DNA from: Fusobacteriota bacterium
GTDB taxonomy: Bacteria; Fusobacteriota; Fusobacteriia; Fusobacteriales; Fusobacteriaceae
Length of the DNA stretch: 49,641 nucleotides
Assembly (NCBI GenBank): GCA_023389595.1
Contig: JAEWEF010000040.1
Location: forward strand, 1-49,641
Reading direction: 5' to 3'
Shown here: in pieces, positions 34,782 through 42,496 of the stretch
Layout of the letters: each line of letters starts with the position of its first letter
How positions within the stretch are numbered: position 1 is the stretch's first letter
Made by a program: the position numbers and the translations under genes
Notes under the pieces: generated by a model
The model's input: the letters and a program-made list of their open reading frames with translations, nothing else
Told to the model about the DNA's origin: nothing
Database searches by the model: none

Positions 34782-35228
34782 TTAGCAGTCGCATCCTTTT
34801 AATGTAGCTTTAATGAACCAAATTTGTTTAGCGTAGTAAGCCAAGTGATCTTCCATTTCTGAAACTACGTCAAATTGATCAGCTTCGTCAGCTAGACTTC
34901 TAATTGCTTTTGCATCTTCAGACATAAGTTTTAAATCTGCTAATATAATATCTAAAACTTCTGTAGGTGTGAAAGCTTTTCCTTCTAGTTCTTTAACAGT
35001 AGCAACTTTTAAATAGTCAGACATTCTTACAAGTGGAGAATCTCCGTTCATTTTGATTAATTCTGCTACTGAATCGTATTTTTCAAAAAATTCATCATAC
35101 ATAGTTTCTGTGTATGTGTGAATAGAATGGAATTGTCTTCCTTCTACATTCCAGTGTAAGTTGTGTAATTTAATTATTAATACAGCTACGTTAGCTAAGT
35201 AAGCGTTTAATTTTTCTACATTTTTCAT
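34782..35228 (-). CDS. dps: Dps-family ferritin-like DNA protection protein
   Basis: A 148-residue ferritin-like subunit of the 12-mer Dps cage, which oxidises and stores iron and limits peroxide damage. The inter-subunit ferroxidase ligands appear in LIIKLHNLHWNVEGRQFHSIH near residue 20 (His), and MYDEFFEKYDSVAELI near 44 (Asp/Glu). The protein ends in Lys-Gly-Cys-Asp-Cys, a two-cysteine tail that is not part of the usual fold. Upstream there is a strong promoter with a PerR/Fur-like palindrome, and downstream a terminator, so it is a single-gene unit. Confidence 0.94.
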   Translation of the reverse strand: MKNVEKLNAYLANVAVLIIKLHNLHWNVEGRQFHSIHTYTETMYDEFFEKYDSVAELIKMNGDSPLVRMSDYLKVATVKELEGKAFTPTEVLDIILADLKLMSEDAKAIRSLADEADQFDVVSEMEDHLAYYAKQIWFIKATLKGCDC

Positions 35229-35270
35229 ATTTATTCCTCCTATATTGTTTGATTTTTTTTCTATATTTTA

Positions 35271-35299
35271 ATAATAGCACAGTTGACAAAAAAAGTCAA
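35271..35299 (-). promoter_or_regulatory. Promoter for dps
   Basis: Minus-strand TTGACT (35294-35299), 17 bases, TATTAT (35271-35276), about 43 bases before the dps ATG. Close to consensus at both boxes. Confidence 0.75.
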
Positions 35300-35303
35300 T
35301 TTT

Positions 35304-35320
35304 TTTGTAATGATTACAAA
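35304..35320. promoter_or_regulatory. PerR/Fur-like operator upstream of dps
   Basis: TTTGTAATGATTACAAA is a perfect 8-1-8 palindrome. Its inner 15 bases match the known PerR box TTATAATnATTATAA at all but two symmetric positions. It ends five bases upstream of the dps -35 box. Peroxide- or iron-responsive control of dps is therefore likely; PerR and Fur cannot be separated from the site alone, and no fur-family gene lies in the window. Confidence 0.6.
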
Positions 35321-35450
35321 TTATTTTAAAATTTTTTTCTATTTCATATTAAAACTATGTATTTGAATATAATTTTTTTTATCGTTAGCCGAAAGAATTT
35401 TTTAAATTGCAGTGATCTATAAAAAATAAATTTTTTCAAATTCTAAAAAA

Positions 35451-36944
35451 TTATTTGTTCCATAGTAGAGTTCTATCGATTGCTTTTTTCCAAGAAGAAT
35501 ACAAAAATGTTCTTTCTTCGTCATTCATTTTAGGTACAAATTCTTTTTCCAAGTTCCATCTTTTTTTAATATCTTCTTTAGAACGGAACAGTCCTACAGC
35601 TAATCCTACCAAATAATAAACACCAAGTGCTGTAGTTTCTATAATATTTGGCCTCGTTACTTTAACATTTAAAATGTCAGACTGAAATTCCATTAAAAAA
35701 TCGTTAGACGAAGCTCCACCGTCAACCTTTAATGAGTTAAGTAATATTCCTGAATCTTCTTCCATTGCCGATATAACATCTTTAGTTTGATATGCTATCG
35801 ATTCCAGAGTTGCTCTTATAATATGATTCTTATTTACTCCTCTTGTGAGACCAAAAATGCTACCTCTTGCATACATATCCCAATAAGGAGCTCCCAATCC
35901 GACAAATGCAGGAACAAAATATACGCCTCCATTATTTTTTACTTTTCTTGCAAAATATTCGCTATCGCTAGATTCATTTATAATTTTCATCTCATCTCTT
36001 AACCACTGTATTCCAGCCCCCGCAGTAAAAATACTTCCTTCTAAAGCGTACTCAACATTTCCATTTATAGAAATTGCTATTGTAGTTATTAATCCATTAT
36101 TACTTTTAACCATTTTATTTCCGGTATTCATCAGTAAAAAGCATCCAGTTCCATAAGTATTTTTTGATTCTCCTGGATAAAAACAAGTTTGACCAAAAAG
36201 AGCTGATTGTTGATCTCCTGCAACCCCAGCTATTGGAATTTTAAATAGATTTTTCCCGCTCAAATTAGTGTATCCAAAAATTTCACTACTATTTTTTACT
36301 TCAGGCAAAATTGATTTTGGAATTTTTAAAGTTTCTAAAATTTTTTCGTCCCATTCAAGTTTTTTTATGTTAAATAACATAGTTCTTGAAGCATTTGTAA
36401 AATCCGTTGCATGGACTTCTCCCTCAGTTAATTTCCATATCAACCAACTATCAACAGTACCAAATAATAATTCACCTTTTTCAGCTTTTTCTCTCGCTCC
36501 TTCAACGTTATCTAAAATCCATTTTATTTTTGTTGCAGAAAAATATGCATCGATTAAAAGTCCTGTGTTATCTTTTATGTAGCTTTCAAAATTTTCCATT
36601 TTTTTTAATTCATCACAGATTTCTGCAGTTCTTCTACATTGCCAAACTATCGCATTGTATATTGGAACTCCAGTTTTTTTGTCCCACATAATAGTTGTTT
36701 CTCTCTGGTTGGTTATTCCTATTCCTATTATATTTTCGTGAGAGATTCCAGTTCTAGCAATTACTTCGGCTAAAACTCCACTCTGGCTAGACCATATCTC
36801 CATCGGATCTTGTTCAACCCATCCCTCTTTAGGATAAATTTGTTTAAACTCTTTTTGAGATATTCCAACTATTTTTTGATTTTCATCAAATATTATTGCT
36901 CTCGAACTAGTAGTACCTTGATCTAAAGATATTATATATTTCAT
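35451..36944 (-). CDS. glpK: Glycerol kinase
   Basis: A 497-residue FGGY kinase phosphorylating glycerol to glycerol-3-phosphate. It opens YIISLDQGTTSSRAIIFDE, with GITNQRETTIMWDKKTG near residue 76 (glycerol-binding Arg-Glu), the phosphate loop TYGTGCFLLMN near 262 and the family signature with KVDGGASSNDFLMEFQSDI near 400. It is downstream of the ABC-F gene by 12 bases. No glycerol facilitator or glycerol-3-phosphate dehydrogenase is next to it, unlike most glpK loci. No terminator hairpin is obvious in the 222 bases between it and dps. Confidence 0.96.
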   Translation of the reverse strand: MKYIISLDQGTTSSRAIIFDENQKIVGISQKEFKQIYPKEGWVEQDPMEIWSSQSGVLAEVIARTGISHENIIGIGITNQRETTIMWDKKTGVPIYNAIVWQCRRTAEICDELKKMENFESYIKDNTGLLIDAYFSATKIKWILDNVEGAREKAEKGELLFGTVDSWLIWKLTEGEVHATDFTNASRTMLFNIKKLEWDEKILETLKIPKSILPEVKNSSEIFGYTNLSGKNLFKIPIAGVAGDQQSALFGQTCFYPGESKNTYGTGCFLLMNTGNKMVKSNNGLITTIAISINGNVEYALEGSIFTAGAGIQWLRDEMKIINESSDSEYFARKVKNNGGVYFVPAFVGLGAPYWDMYARGSIFGLTRGVNKNHIIRATLESIAYQTKDVISAMEEDSGILLNSLKVDGGASSNDFLMEFQSDILNVKVTRPNIIETTALGVYYLVGLAVGLFRSKEDIKKRWNLEKEFVPKMNDEERTFLYSSWKKAIDRTLLWNK

Positions 36945-36956
36945 AATTACTCCATT

Positions 36957-38576
36957 TTAAGAATACATTTCATCTAATTTAGCCTGTACAGTTTCGTCCT
37001 CCAAATACTCATCATAACTCATTCTCTTATCAACTATTCCCTTCGGTGTTATTTCGATTATTCTATTCGATACAGTTTGTATAAATTCGTGATCGTGTGC
37101 ACCAAAAAGTACAGTTCCATTAAATTTTATCAACGCTTTGTTAAGTGAAGTTATCGATTCCAAATCTAAGTGATCGCTCGGATTATCAAATAATAAAACA
37201 TTAGCTCCCGATAACATAAGCTTTGATATCATACATCTAACTTTTTCTCCTCCGGATAGCACTCCACATTTTTTTAACGCTTCTTCTCCAGAAAATAGCA
37301 TTCTTCCCAAAAATCCTCTTATAAATGCTTCGTGATCATCCGGAGAGTAAGGTCTTAACCACTCGATAAGATTTAAGTCCTTATTTTCAAAAAATTTGCT
37401 GTTATCTCTCGGCATATAAGCTTGAGAAGTTGTTACTCCCCAAGTGAAAGTTCCAGAATCTGGTTCTATATCTCCAGCTAAAATCGATAGTAAAGTTGTT
37501 TTTACTATATCATTTTTTGCTAAAAATACAACCTTATCTCCAGTTTCTATCGTAAATGAAACATTATCTAAAACTTTTACTCCATCAACAGTTTTTGAAA
37601 TTCCTTCAACCTTTAGCATATTATTACCAGCATCTCTGTTAGGTTTAAATTCTATAAATGGATATTTTCTATTAGAAATTTGTATATCTTCAAGTTGTAA
37701 TTTTTCTAACTGTTTTTTTCTCGAAGTTGCTTGCCTCGATTTTGATGCATTTGCACTAAATCTAGCAATAAACTCTTGAAGTGCCTGCCTTTTTTGTTCC
37801 AATTTTTTGTTTTTATTCGACAACAATTTTAACATAAGTTCATTCGATTCATACCAGAAATCATAGTTACCAACATGCATAGTTATTTTACCATAATCGA
37901 CATCAGTTATATGTGTACACACTCTATTTAAAAAATGTCTGTCGTGTGATACAACTATTACGGTCGAATTTTCTAAATTTATTATAAAATTTTCTAGCCA
38001 GTTTATAGTTTTAACATCAAGACCGTTTGTCGGCTCATCCATTATCAAAACATCTGGTTCTCCAAATAAAGCTTGAGCTAACATAACTTTTACCTTATCT
38101 GCTTCCGACAATTCTTTCATTAGTTTATGATGAGATTCGCTTCCGATTTTTAATCCCATAAGTAAAGTTTCTACTTCTGTTTCTGCTTCCCAGCCATTTA
38201 ATTCTGCAAATTCTCCCTCAAGTTCCGCAGCTCTTATTCCATCTTCATCAGTAAAATCTTCCTTAGAATAAATTTCATTCTTTTCTAATATTATTTCCCA
38301 AAGTCTTTGATTTCCCATCAAGACAACATTCATCACTTCTTCATTTTCATATTTAAAGTGATCTTGATTTAAAACTGACATTCTTTTATTTTTATCAAAA
38401 ATAACTTCTCCCTCTGTAGCTTCTACTTCTCCAGATAATATTTTAATGAATGTAGATTTCCCAGCTCCGTTTGCTCCTATAACTCCATAACAATTTCCCG
38501 GTGTAAATTTCAAATTAACATCTTCAAATAATTTTTTAGTGGAAAATCTCATTCCTAAATTACTAGTTGCTATCAT
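36957..38576 (-). CDS. ybiT: YbiT-type ABC-F ATPase with one degenerate composite site
   Basis: About 539 residues with two ABC domains and no membrane segments, joined by the ABC-F linker (FIARFSANASKSRQATSRKK near residue 270), which contacts the ribosomal tRNA site. Domain 1 has Walker A GANGAGKST near 37 and DEPTNGLD, but its signature is LSEAD instead of LSGGE. Domain 2 keeps LSGGE but has AKNDIVKTT for Walker A and DNPSDHLD for Walker B, losing the catalytic Glu. ABC-F proteins modulate translation or give antibiotic resistance; YbiT-type members are not classed as resistance factors. The start at 38576 follows GGAGGG; the upstream in-frame ATG overlaps that site. Confidence 0.9.
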   Translation of the reverse strand: MIATSNLGMRFSTKKLFEDVNLKFTPGNCYGVIGANGAGKSTFIKILSGEVEATEGEVIFDKNKRMSVLNQDHFKYENEEVMNVVLMGNQRLWEIILEKNEIYSKEDFTDEDGIRAAELEGEFAELNGWEAETEVETLLMGLKIGSESHHKLMKELSEADKVKVMLAQALFGEPDVLIMDEPTNGLDVKTINWLENFIINLENSTVIVVSHDRHFLNRVCTHITDVDYGKITMHVGNYDFWYESNELMLKLLSNKNKKLEQKRQALQEFIARFSANASKSRQATSRKKQLEKLQLEDIQISNRKYPFIEFKPNRDAGNNMLKVEGISKTVDGVKVLDNVSFTIETGDKVVFLAKNDIVKTTLLSILAGDIEPDSGTFTWGVTTSQAYMPRDNSKFFENKDLNLIEWLRPYSPDDHEAFIRGFLGRMLFSGEEALKKCGVLSGGEKVRCMISKLMLSGANVLLFDNPSDHLDLESITSLNKALIKFNGTVLFGAHDHEFIQTVSNRIIEITPKGIVDKRMSYDEYLEDETVQAKLDEMYS

Positions 38577-38605
38577 AATTCCCTCCATTTTAAAATGTAC
38601 TATTT

Positions 38606-38614
38606 ATTATACCA
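38606..38614 (-). promoter_or_regulatory. Extended -10 promoter for ybiT-glpK
   Basis: Minus-strand TGGTATAAT, a perfect extended -10 element, about 30 bases before the ybiT start. The -35 region is only a T/A tract. Confidence 0.5.
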
Positions 38615-38621
38615 CATTTTA

Positions 38622-38660
38622 ATAAAAAAAATAAAATGATGTTGACCAACATCATTTTAT
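38622..38660 (-). terminator. Rho-independent terminator overlapping the gntR stop
   Basis: Arms 38647-38660 and 38631-38644 pair perfectly (core ATGATGTTG/CAACATCAT) around a two-base loop, then eight or more T on the minus strand. The stop codon of the GntR gene lies inside the right arm. Confidence 0.85.
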
Positions 38661-39337
38661 TCATCAATATGTATATTTGTATGGAATTTTTCATTTTGTT
38701 CAAACATATTTTTAAAAAATATTTCTGCCTGTTTATAATGGGTTTCATTCAATTTTACACACTCTGTTAAATTATCGTTCAAAAAAGAATCTATCATACG
38801 TTTATGAAATTCTATAGATTTTTTTTGACTTTTCAAGACATAAGAATGGTATCTCCTCAAAAGAATTTCATGAAGAGCATTATATTGATTATATAATTTT
38901 TTTAATCTAGAATTTTGTGAAAATTCTACGAAAGTTTTATGAAATTTATAATCGTACTCGTAATACTTGTCATTACCAACATTTTCTGTCTGCAAGTCTA
39001 TAAATTGTCCTAATCTCTCTGAAACTTCTTTATGATTAGATTTTGCAAACGATAATTTTATTGCCGTTGTAGTAATTCCCATTAATATTTCGTTAACTTC
39101 AAGATAAAAATCTTTATCAAAATTTACTACTATAGCTCCTTTATTATCTATGCTTTCTATCAGTCCATCATAATACAGTCTGTTGATGGCATCCCTTACA
39201 GGAGAAGAACTCACATCGAATCTTTCCTGTAGATTTAAATTTACAATTTTTGATCCAAATGGTATTTTTTGACTAATTATTTCCATTTTGAGAATATCGT
39301 ATATCTGTGAACTAAGCGACTTTTTTTTGACTTCCAT
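38657..39337 (-). CDS. GntR-family (FadR/FCD-type) transcriptional regulator
   Basis: A 226-residue regulator. The winged helix-turn-helix covers residues 1-70: SQIYDILKMEIISQKIPFG, then LNLQERFDVSSSPVRDAINRLYYDGLIE, the classic GntR recognition segment. The FCD effector domain follows, with the helix YEYDYKFHKTFVEFSQN near 125 (Asp and His positions typical of metal/acid binding) and HKRMIDSFLNDNLTE near 185. FCD regulators respond to carboxylates or amino-acid derivatives. It sits directly after the tpl-transporter pair, making it the leading candidate regulator of that pair; this is inference. It has its own possible promoter and a strong terminator. Confidence 0.9.
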   Translation of the reverse strand: MEVKKKSLSSQIYDILKMEIISQKIPFGSKIVNLNLQERFDVSSSPVRDAINRLYYDGLIESIDNKGAIVVNFDKDFYLEVNEILMGITTTAIKLSFAKSNHKEVSERLGQFIDLQTENVGNDKYYEYDYKFHKTFVEFSQNSRLKKLYNQYNALHEILLRRYHSYVLKSQKKSIEFHKRMIDSFLNDNLTECVKLNETHYKQAEIFFKNMFEQNEKFHTNIHIDE

Positions 39338-39354
39338 ATTATCTCTCCCAAATG

Positions 39355-39373
39355 ATAATTAGTTTAAATTATA
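39355..39373 (-). promoter_or_regulatory. -10 box of gntR overlapped by a palindrome
   Basis: TATAAT on the minus strand (39368-39373) is covered by the inverted pair ATAATT/AATTAT (39355-39360 and 39367-39372). It could be an autoregulatory operator, but AT-rich palindromes of this size also arise by chance. No convincing -35 box. Confidence 0.3.
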
Positions 39374-39374
39374 A

Positions 39375-39402
39375 GCTGATGAGATTATAAAATCTCACCA
39401 GC
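39375..39402 (-). terminator. Hairpin after the NSS transporter gene
   Basis: A 12-base-pair stem with one mismatch (39391-39402 with 39375-39386, core GTGAGATT/AATCTCA) and a four-base loop, 17 bases past the transporter stop. The downstream T tract is poor, so partial read-through into gntR is possible. Confidence 0.6.
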
Positions 39403-39418
39403 TACATAATATTAATTT

Positions 39419-40741
39419 TTAGAAAGAAGTTTGTGTTAATAAAGCGTAGATGCATAGTAATGCTGCAAGTGGAACATAAACATATTTTCCAATATTATAC
39501 CAACCATTACCAACTAGTTTTTCTCTACCCTTATTAATTTCATATAATAAATCTTCTTTTTTCATTACCCAGAACCAAGATATTGCACCTAAAGTTGCCC
39601 CTATAGGTATGATATATATAGAAACTATATCCATCCAAGGACCCCATTTGTCTATTGATTCCATAAAAACTCCTATACCCATACATATGATGAATAGAAG
39701 TGCTAGACCATAATTTCTTTTTACTACTGGGAATCTATTACATATAGATTCAAGAACAACCTCAAACATATTTTGAAGAGAAGATATTCCACCAAACACA
39801 ACCGCAAGGTATAAAACGATTGCAAATATTCTTCCACCAGGCATGTCTTGAAGTATAGTAGGTATAGTTACAAATAATAGTCCAGGTCCTCCTGCAGGAT
39901 CTATTCCATAAGCGAAACAAGCTGGTATCATAACACATGCTGCAACGAATGCAGCTATAGTATCAAATATAGCAGTTTGTTTTGCTGCTCCAACAACATC
40001 TTCTTTATCAGATAGGTAAGCTCCGTAAACTATCATTCCACTACCTGTTACTGATAATGAGAAAAATGCTTGTCCCATTGCAAAAACCCAAATTTTTGGA
40101 TCTTTTAACATAGACCATTCAGGTGTTAACATAAATTTATAACCTTGTAATGCTCCAGGTAACAATAGTATTCTAACTGCCATAAATAAGAATAGTATAA
40201 AGAATAAAGGCATCATAACTTTATTAGATTTTTCTATACTATCTGATCCAAATACTAATGTTAACAGAGTTACTACTATTATGATTAAATGAAGCGGAAT
40301 CACAGAAAATCCGTGTAGTGCAAAAGATTCGAACCATTCTCCTGGATTGACTGTCATAAGTTCTCCAGTGATAGAGTTAAGTAATGCTTTTAAAACATAA
40401 GATATTATAACTGCATAACCTATAGCTATACACATAGATCCTGCTAGAGGTAAAAATCCTATATTCCTTCCAATAGCGGAAGTTTTTCCATCTTTTTCCC
40501 AAGCTTTTTTATATGCACCAAGTGTTCCAGTTTTTGCTCTTCTTCCAACAGCATATTCTGTTGATAGACCAACATAACTAAATAGAGCTATGAATATTAG
40601 GTATGGTACTAAAAAAGCTCCTCCACCACTTGAACCTAATTTGTAAGGGAAGCCCCACACATTAGCCATTCCTACTGCTGATCCAACACAAGCTAGAATA
40701 AATCCCCATTTAGTTTTGAATTCTCTTTCGTTGTTGCTCAC
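39419..40741 (-). CDS. Neurotransmitter:sodium symporter family transporter, Tyt1-like
   Basis: A 440-residue sodium-dependent transporter. It opens FKTKWGFILACVGSAVGMANVWGFPYKLGSSGGGAFLVPYL, the helix 1 region with the unwound sodium/substrate site. About eleven hydrophobic segments are present, ending with IGKYVYVPLAALLCIYALL, so helix 12 of the eukaryotic family is missing, as in bacterial TnaT/MhsT/Tyt1. Immediately downstream of tyrosine phenol-lyase, hence tyrosine is the likely substrate (Tyt1 in Fusobacterium is a tyrosine transporter). It starts with GTG, five bases after a GGGGGG site, and follows tpl by 54 bases. Confidence 0.9.
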   Translation of the reverse strand: MSNNEREFKTKWGFILACVGSAVGMANVWGFPYKLGSSGGGAFLVPYLIFIALFSYVGLSTEYAVGRRAKTGTLGAYKKAWEKDGKTSAIGRNIGFLPLAGSMCIAIGYAVIISYVLKALLNSITGELMTVNPGEWFESFALHGFSVIPLHLIIIVVTLLTLVFGSDSIEKSNKVMMPLFFILFLFMAVRILLLPGALQGYKFMLTPEWSMLKDPKIWVFAMGQAFFSLSVTGSGMIVYGAYLSDKEDVVGAAKQTAIFDTIAAFVAACVMIPACFAYGIDPAGGPGLLFVTIPTILQDMPGGRIFAIVLYLAVVFGGISSLQNMFEVVLESICNRFPVVKRNYGLALLFIICMGIGVFMESIDKWGPWMDIVSIYIIPIGATLGAISWFWVMKKEDLLYEINKGREKLVGNGWYNIGKYVYVPLAALLCIYALLTQTSF

Positions 40742-40746
40742 AGTAT

Positions 40747-40754
40747 CCCCCCTT
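40747..40754 (-). promoter_or_regulatory. Ribosome binding site fixing the NSS GTG start
   Basis: AAGGGGGG on the minus strand, five bases before GTG 40741. No nearby in-frame ATG. Confidence 0.65.
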
Positions 40755-40795
40755 AATTAAATAATACTATTTAGCATTATTAACTTTTTATTTTT

Positions 40796-42196
40796 TTATT
40801 CATCTATATCGAATTTTGCTGTGAAGAAACGTAATTGTTTTGGTTCATAAACAAATTTTAAAGGTTTAATATCTTCTTTATGTTTATAAAGGTTTATACA
40901 TGCTTCAGCAACAACATCCATATGTCTGTAAGTGTAAACTCTTCTTGGTATAGTCAATCTTACAGTTTCCAATTTTGGTTTATGGTTTTCTCCAGTAACA
41001 ACATCTCTACCTGCAGAAACTATTCCTCTTTCCATAGAACGAACACCAGCTTCAACATATAAAGCAGCTGCTAAAGATTGTGCAGGGAATTGTTCTTGAG
41101 TTAAATGAGGACAGAATCTTCTTGCGTCTAAGAATACTGCGTGTCCTCCTATTGGTTCAACTATTGGTATACCTGCAGCTAGTAGCTTTTCTCCAAGATA
41201 TCTAACTTGTTTTACTCTGTGTTCTATGTATTCAAATTGCATAGCTTCCCTAAATCCTAAAGCTATGGCTTGCATGTCTCTTCCTGCCATTCCACCGTAT
41301 GAAGGCATTCCTTCGAATACAACAACTATTTCTTTTGCTTTTCCGAATAGCTCATCGTCATTTATAGCTAGGAATCCACCTATATTTACTATACCATCTT
41401 TTTTACCAGAACAAGTTGCCCCATCAGAATAACTAAACATTTCTAAACAAATTTCTTTTATTGTTTTATCTTTATATTCAGGTTCTTGTTCTTTAATAAA
41501 ATAAGCATTTTCAACGCAACGAGTAGCATCGTAGAAAACTTTTATTCCATATTTGTCAGCTATTTTTCTAACCTCTTTCATATTTTTCATAGAAACAGGT
41601 TGTCCACCAGCAAGGTTAACAGTAACAGCCAAACAGATGTAAGCTATGTTTTCTGCTCCTTTTTCTTTAATTACATTTTCTAATTTAACTAAGTCTATAT
41701 CTCCCTTGAAAGGAATATTTTTAGTAGAATCATGAGCTTCTTCTCTAATTATATCTATAAAGATTCCACCGTTTCTTTCTTGGTGATAACGAGTAGTAGT
41801 GAAATACATGTTCCCTAATACATATTGTCCTGGTTTAATAGCTATGGTAGAAAGTATATTTTCTGCTCCTCTTCCTTGGTGAGTAGGTACAACATGTTTA
41901 AAACCAAAAAGTTCCTTAATTGTAGATTCTAGGAATAACCAGTTTTTAGATCCTGAATAAGCTTCGTCACCTATCATCATACCAGCCCATTGAGAATCTG
42001 ACATAGCGTTAGTTCCGCTATCTGTTAATAAGTCTATATAACAATCTTCAGATTTCAAGTTAAAAGTGTTATATCCAGCCTCTTTTATAGCTTTTATTCT
42101 TTCTTCTTTAGAAATCATTTTCACTGGTTCAACACATTTAATTTTAAATGGTTCAGCTGGGAATTGAGACAAATCAACAAATTTTTTTTCGTCCAT
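40796..42196 (-). CDS. tpl: Tyrosine phenol-lyase
   Basis: A 466-residue PLP enzyme cleaving L-tyrosine to phenol, pyruvate and ammonia. It follows the known TPL sequence closely: IDLLTDSGTNAMSDSQWAGM near residue 55, PTHQGRGAENIL, YFTTTRYHQERNG with the TPL-specific Thr, the PLP lysine in CSGKKDGIVNIGG near 264, and GVRSMERGIVSAGR near 385 with the Arg that distinguishes TPL from tryptophanase. The end, FVYEPKQLRFFTAKF, also matches TPL. The ATG at 42196 is used because GGAG is eight bases before it. Own promoter with a candidate operator; NSS transporter follows. Confidence 0.96.
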   Translation of the reverse strand: MDEKKFVDLSQFPAEPFKIKCVEPVKMISKEERIKAIKEAGYNTFNLKSEDCYIDLLTDSGTNAMSDSQWAGMMIGDEAYSGSKNWLFLESTIKELFGFKHVVPTHQGRGAENILSTIAIKPGQYVLGNMYFTTTRYHQERNGGIFIDIIREEAHDSTKNIPFKGDIDLVKLENVIKEKGAENIAYICLAVTVNLAGGQPVSMKNMKEVRKIADKYGIKVFYDATRCVENAYFIKEQEPEYKDKTIKEICLEMFSYSDGATCSGKKDGIVNIGGFLAINDDELFGKAKEIVVVFEGMPSYGGMAGRDMQAIALGFREAMQFEYIEHRVKQVRYLGEKLLAAGIPIVEPIGGHAVFLDARRFCPHLTQEQFPAQSLAAALYVEAGVRSMERGIVSAGRDVVTGENHKPKLETVRLTIPRRVYTYRHMDVVAEACINLYKHKEDIKPLKFVYEPKQLRFFTAKFDIDE

Positions 42197-42295
42197 ACAT
42201 ATCACTCCTTACTTTTTTAGTATTTTTTGTAATTTTTTGTAATATTATAATATAAATAATATTTTTAACAAACAATTAACAAAATAATAAAACAT

Positions 42296-42310
42296 AATGC
42301 ATAATGCATT
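42296..42310. promoter_or_regulatory. Candidate repressor operator in the tpl leader
   Basis: AATGCATAATGCATT is a perfect 7-1-7 palindrome. It lies 12-26 bases downstream of the tpl -10 box, i.e. over the first transcribed bases, a classic roadblock position. The GntR regulator at 38657 is the nearest candidate binder; the link is inferred from position only. Confidence 0.5.
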
Positions 42311-42321
42311 GTTATATTTTA

Positions 42322-42350
42322 ATGATAGCACTTTATTAATTTAGTGTCAA
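42322..42350 (-). promoter_or_regulatory. Promoter for tpl-NSS transporter
   Basis: Minus-strand TTGACA (42345-42350, perfect), 17 bases, TATCAT (42322-42327). The predicted start near 42315 gives a leader of about 120 bases before the ATG. Apart from the palindrome, the rest of the tpl-nifJ spacer shows nothing recognisable. Confidence 0.8.
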
Positions 42351-42461
42351 ATTATTTTAAATTTTTATACTTTCTTTTTATGAAAATTTCTATGTATCAC
42401 ACCTAATATTATTAAAAAAATATTAAATTTGTTTTATTTTTAGAATAGTTTATAAATAAAA

Positions 42462-42485
42462 AATGAGCCACATAAGTGACTCATT
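42462..42485 (-). terminator. Rho-independent terminator after nifJ
   Basis: Minus-strand stem AATGAGTCAC/GTGGCTCATT (42476-42485 with 42462-42471, one mismatch), four-base loop, then six T. It lies 12 bases past the nifJ stop and separates the megL-nhaC-nifJ run from tpl. Confidence 0.85.
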
Positions 42486-42496
42486 AATTATAAAAG

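Noticed and set aside
36957..38576. Antibiotic-resistance ABC-F protein
   Set aside because: Linker and motif wording fit the YbiT-type housekeeping branch; no resistance-type long interdomain linker is seen.
40796..42196. Tryptophanase instead of tyrosine phenol-lyase
   Set aside because: The TTTRYHQ and SMERG segments and the C-terminus follow tyrosine phenol-lyase, not tryptophanase.
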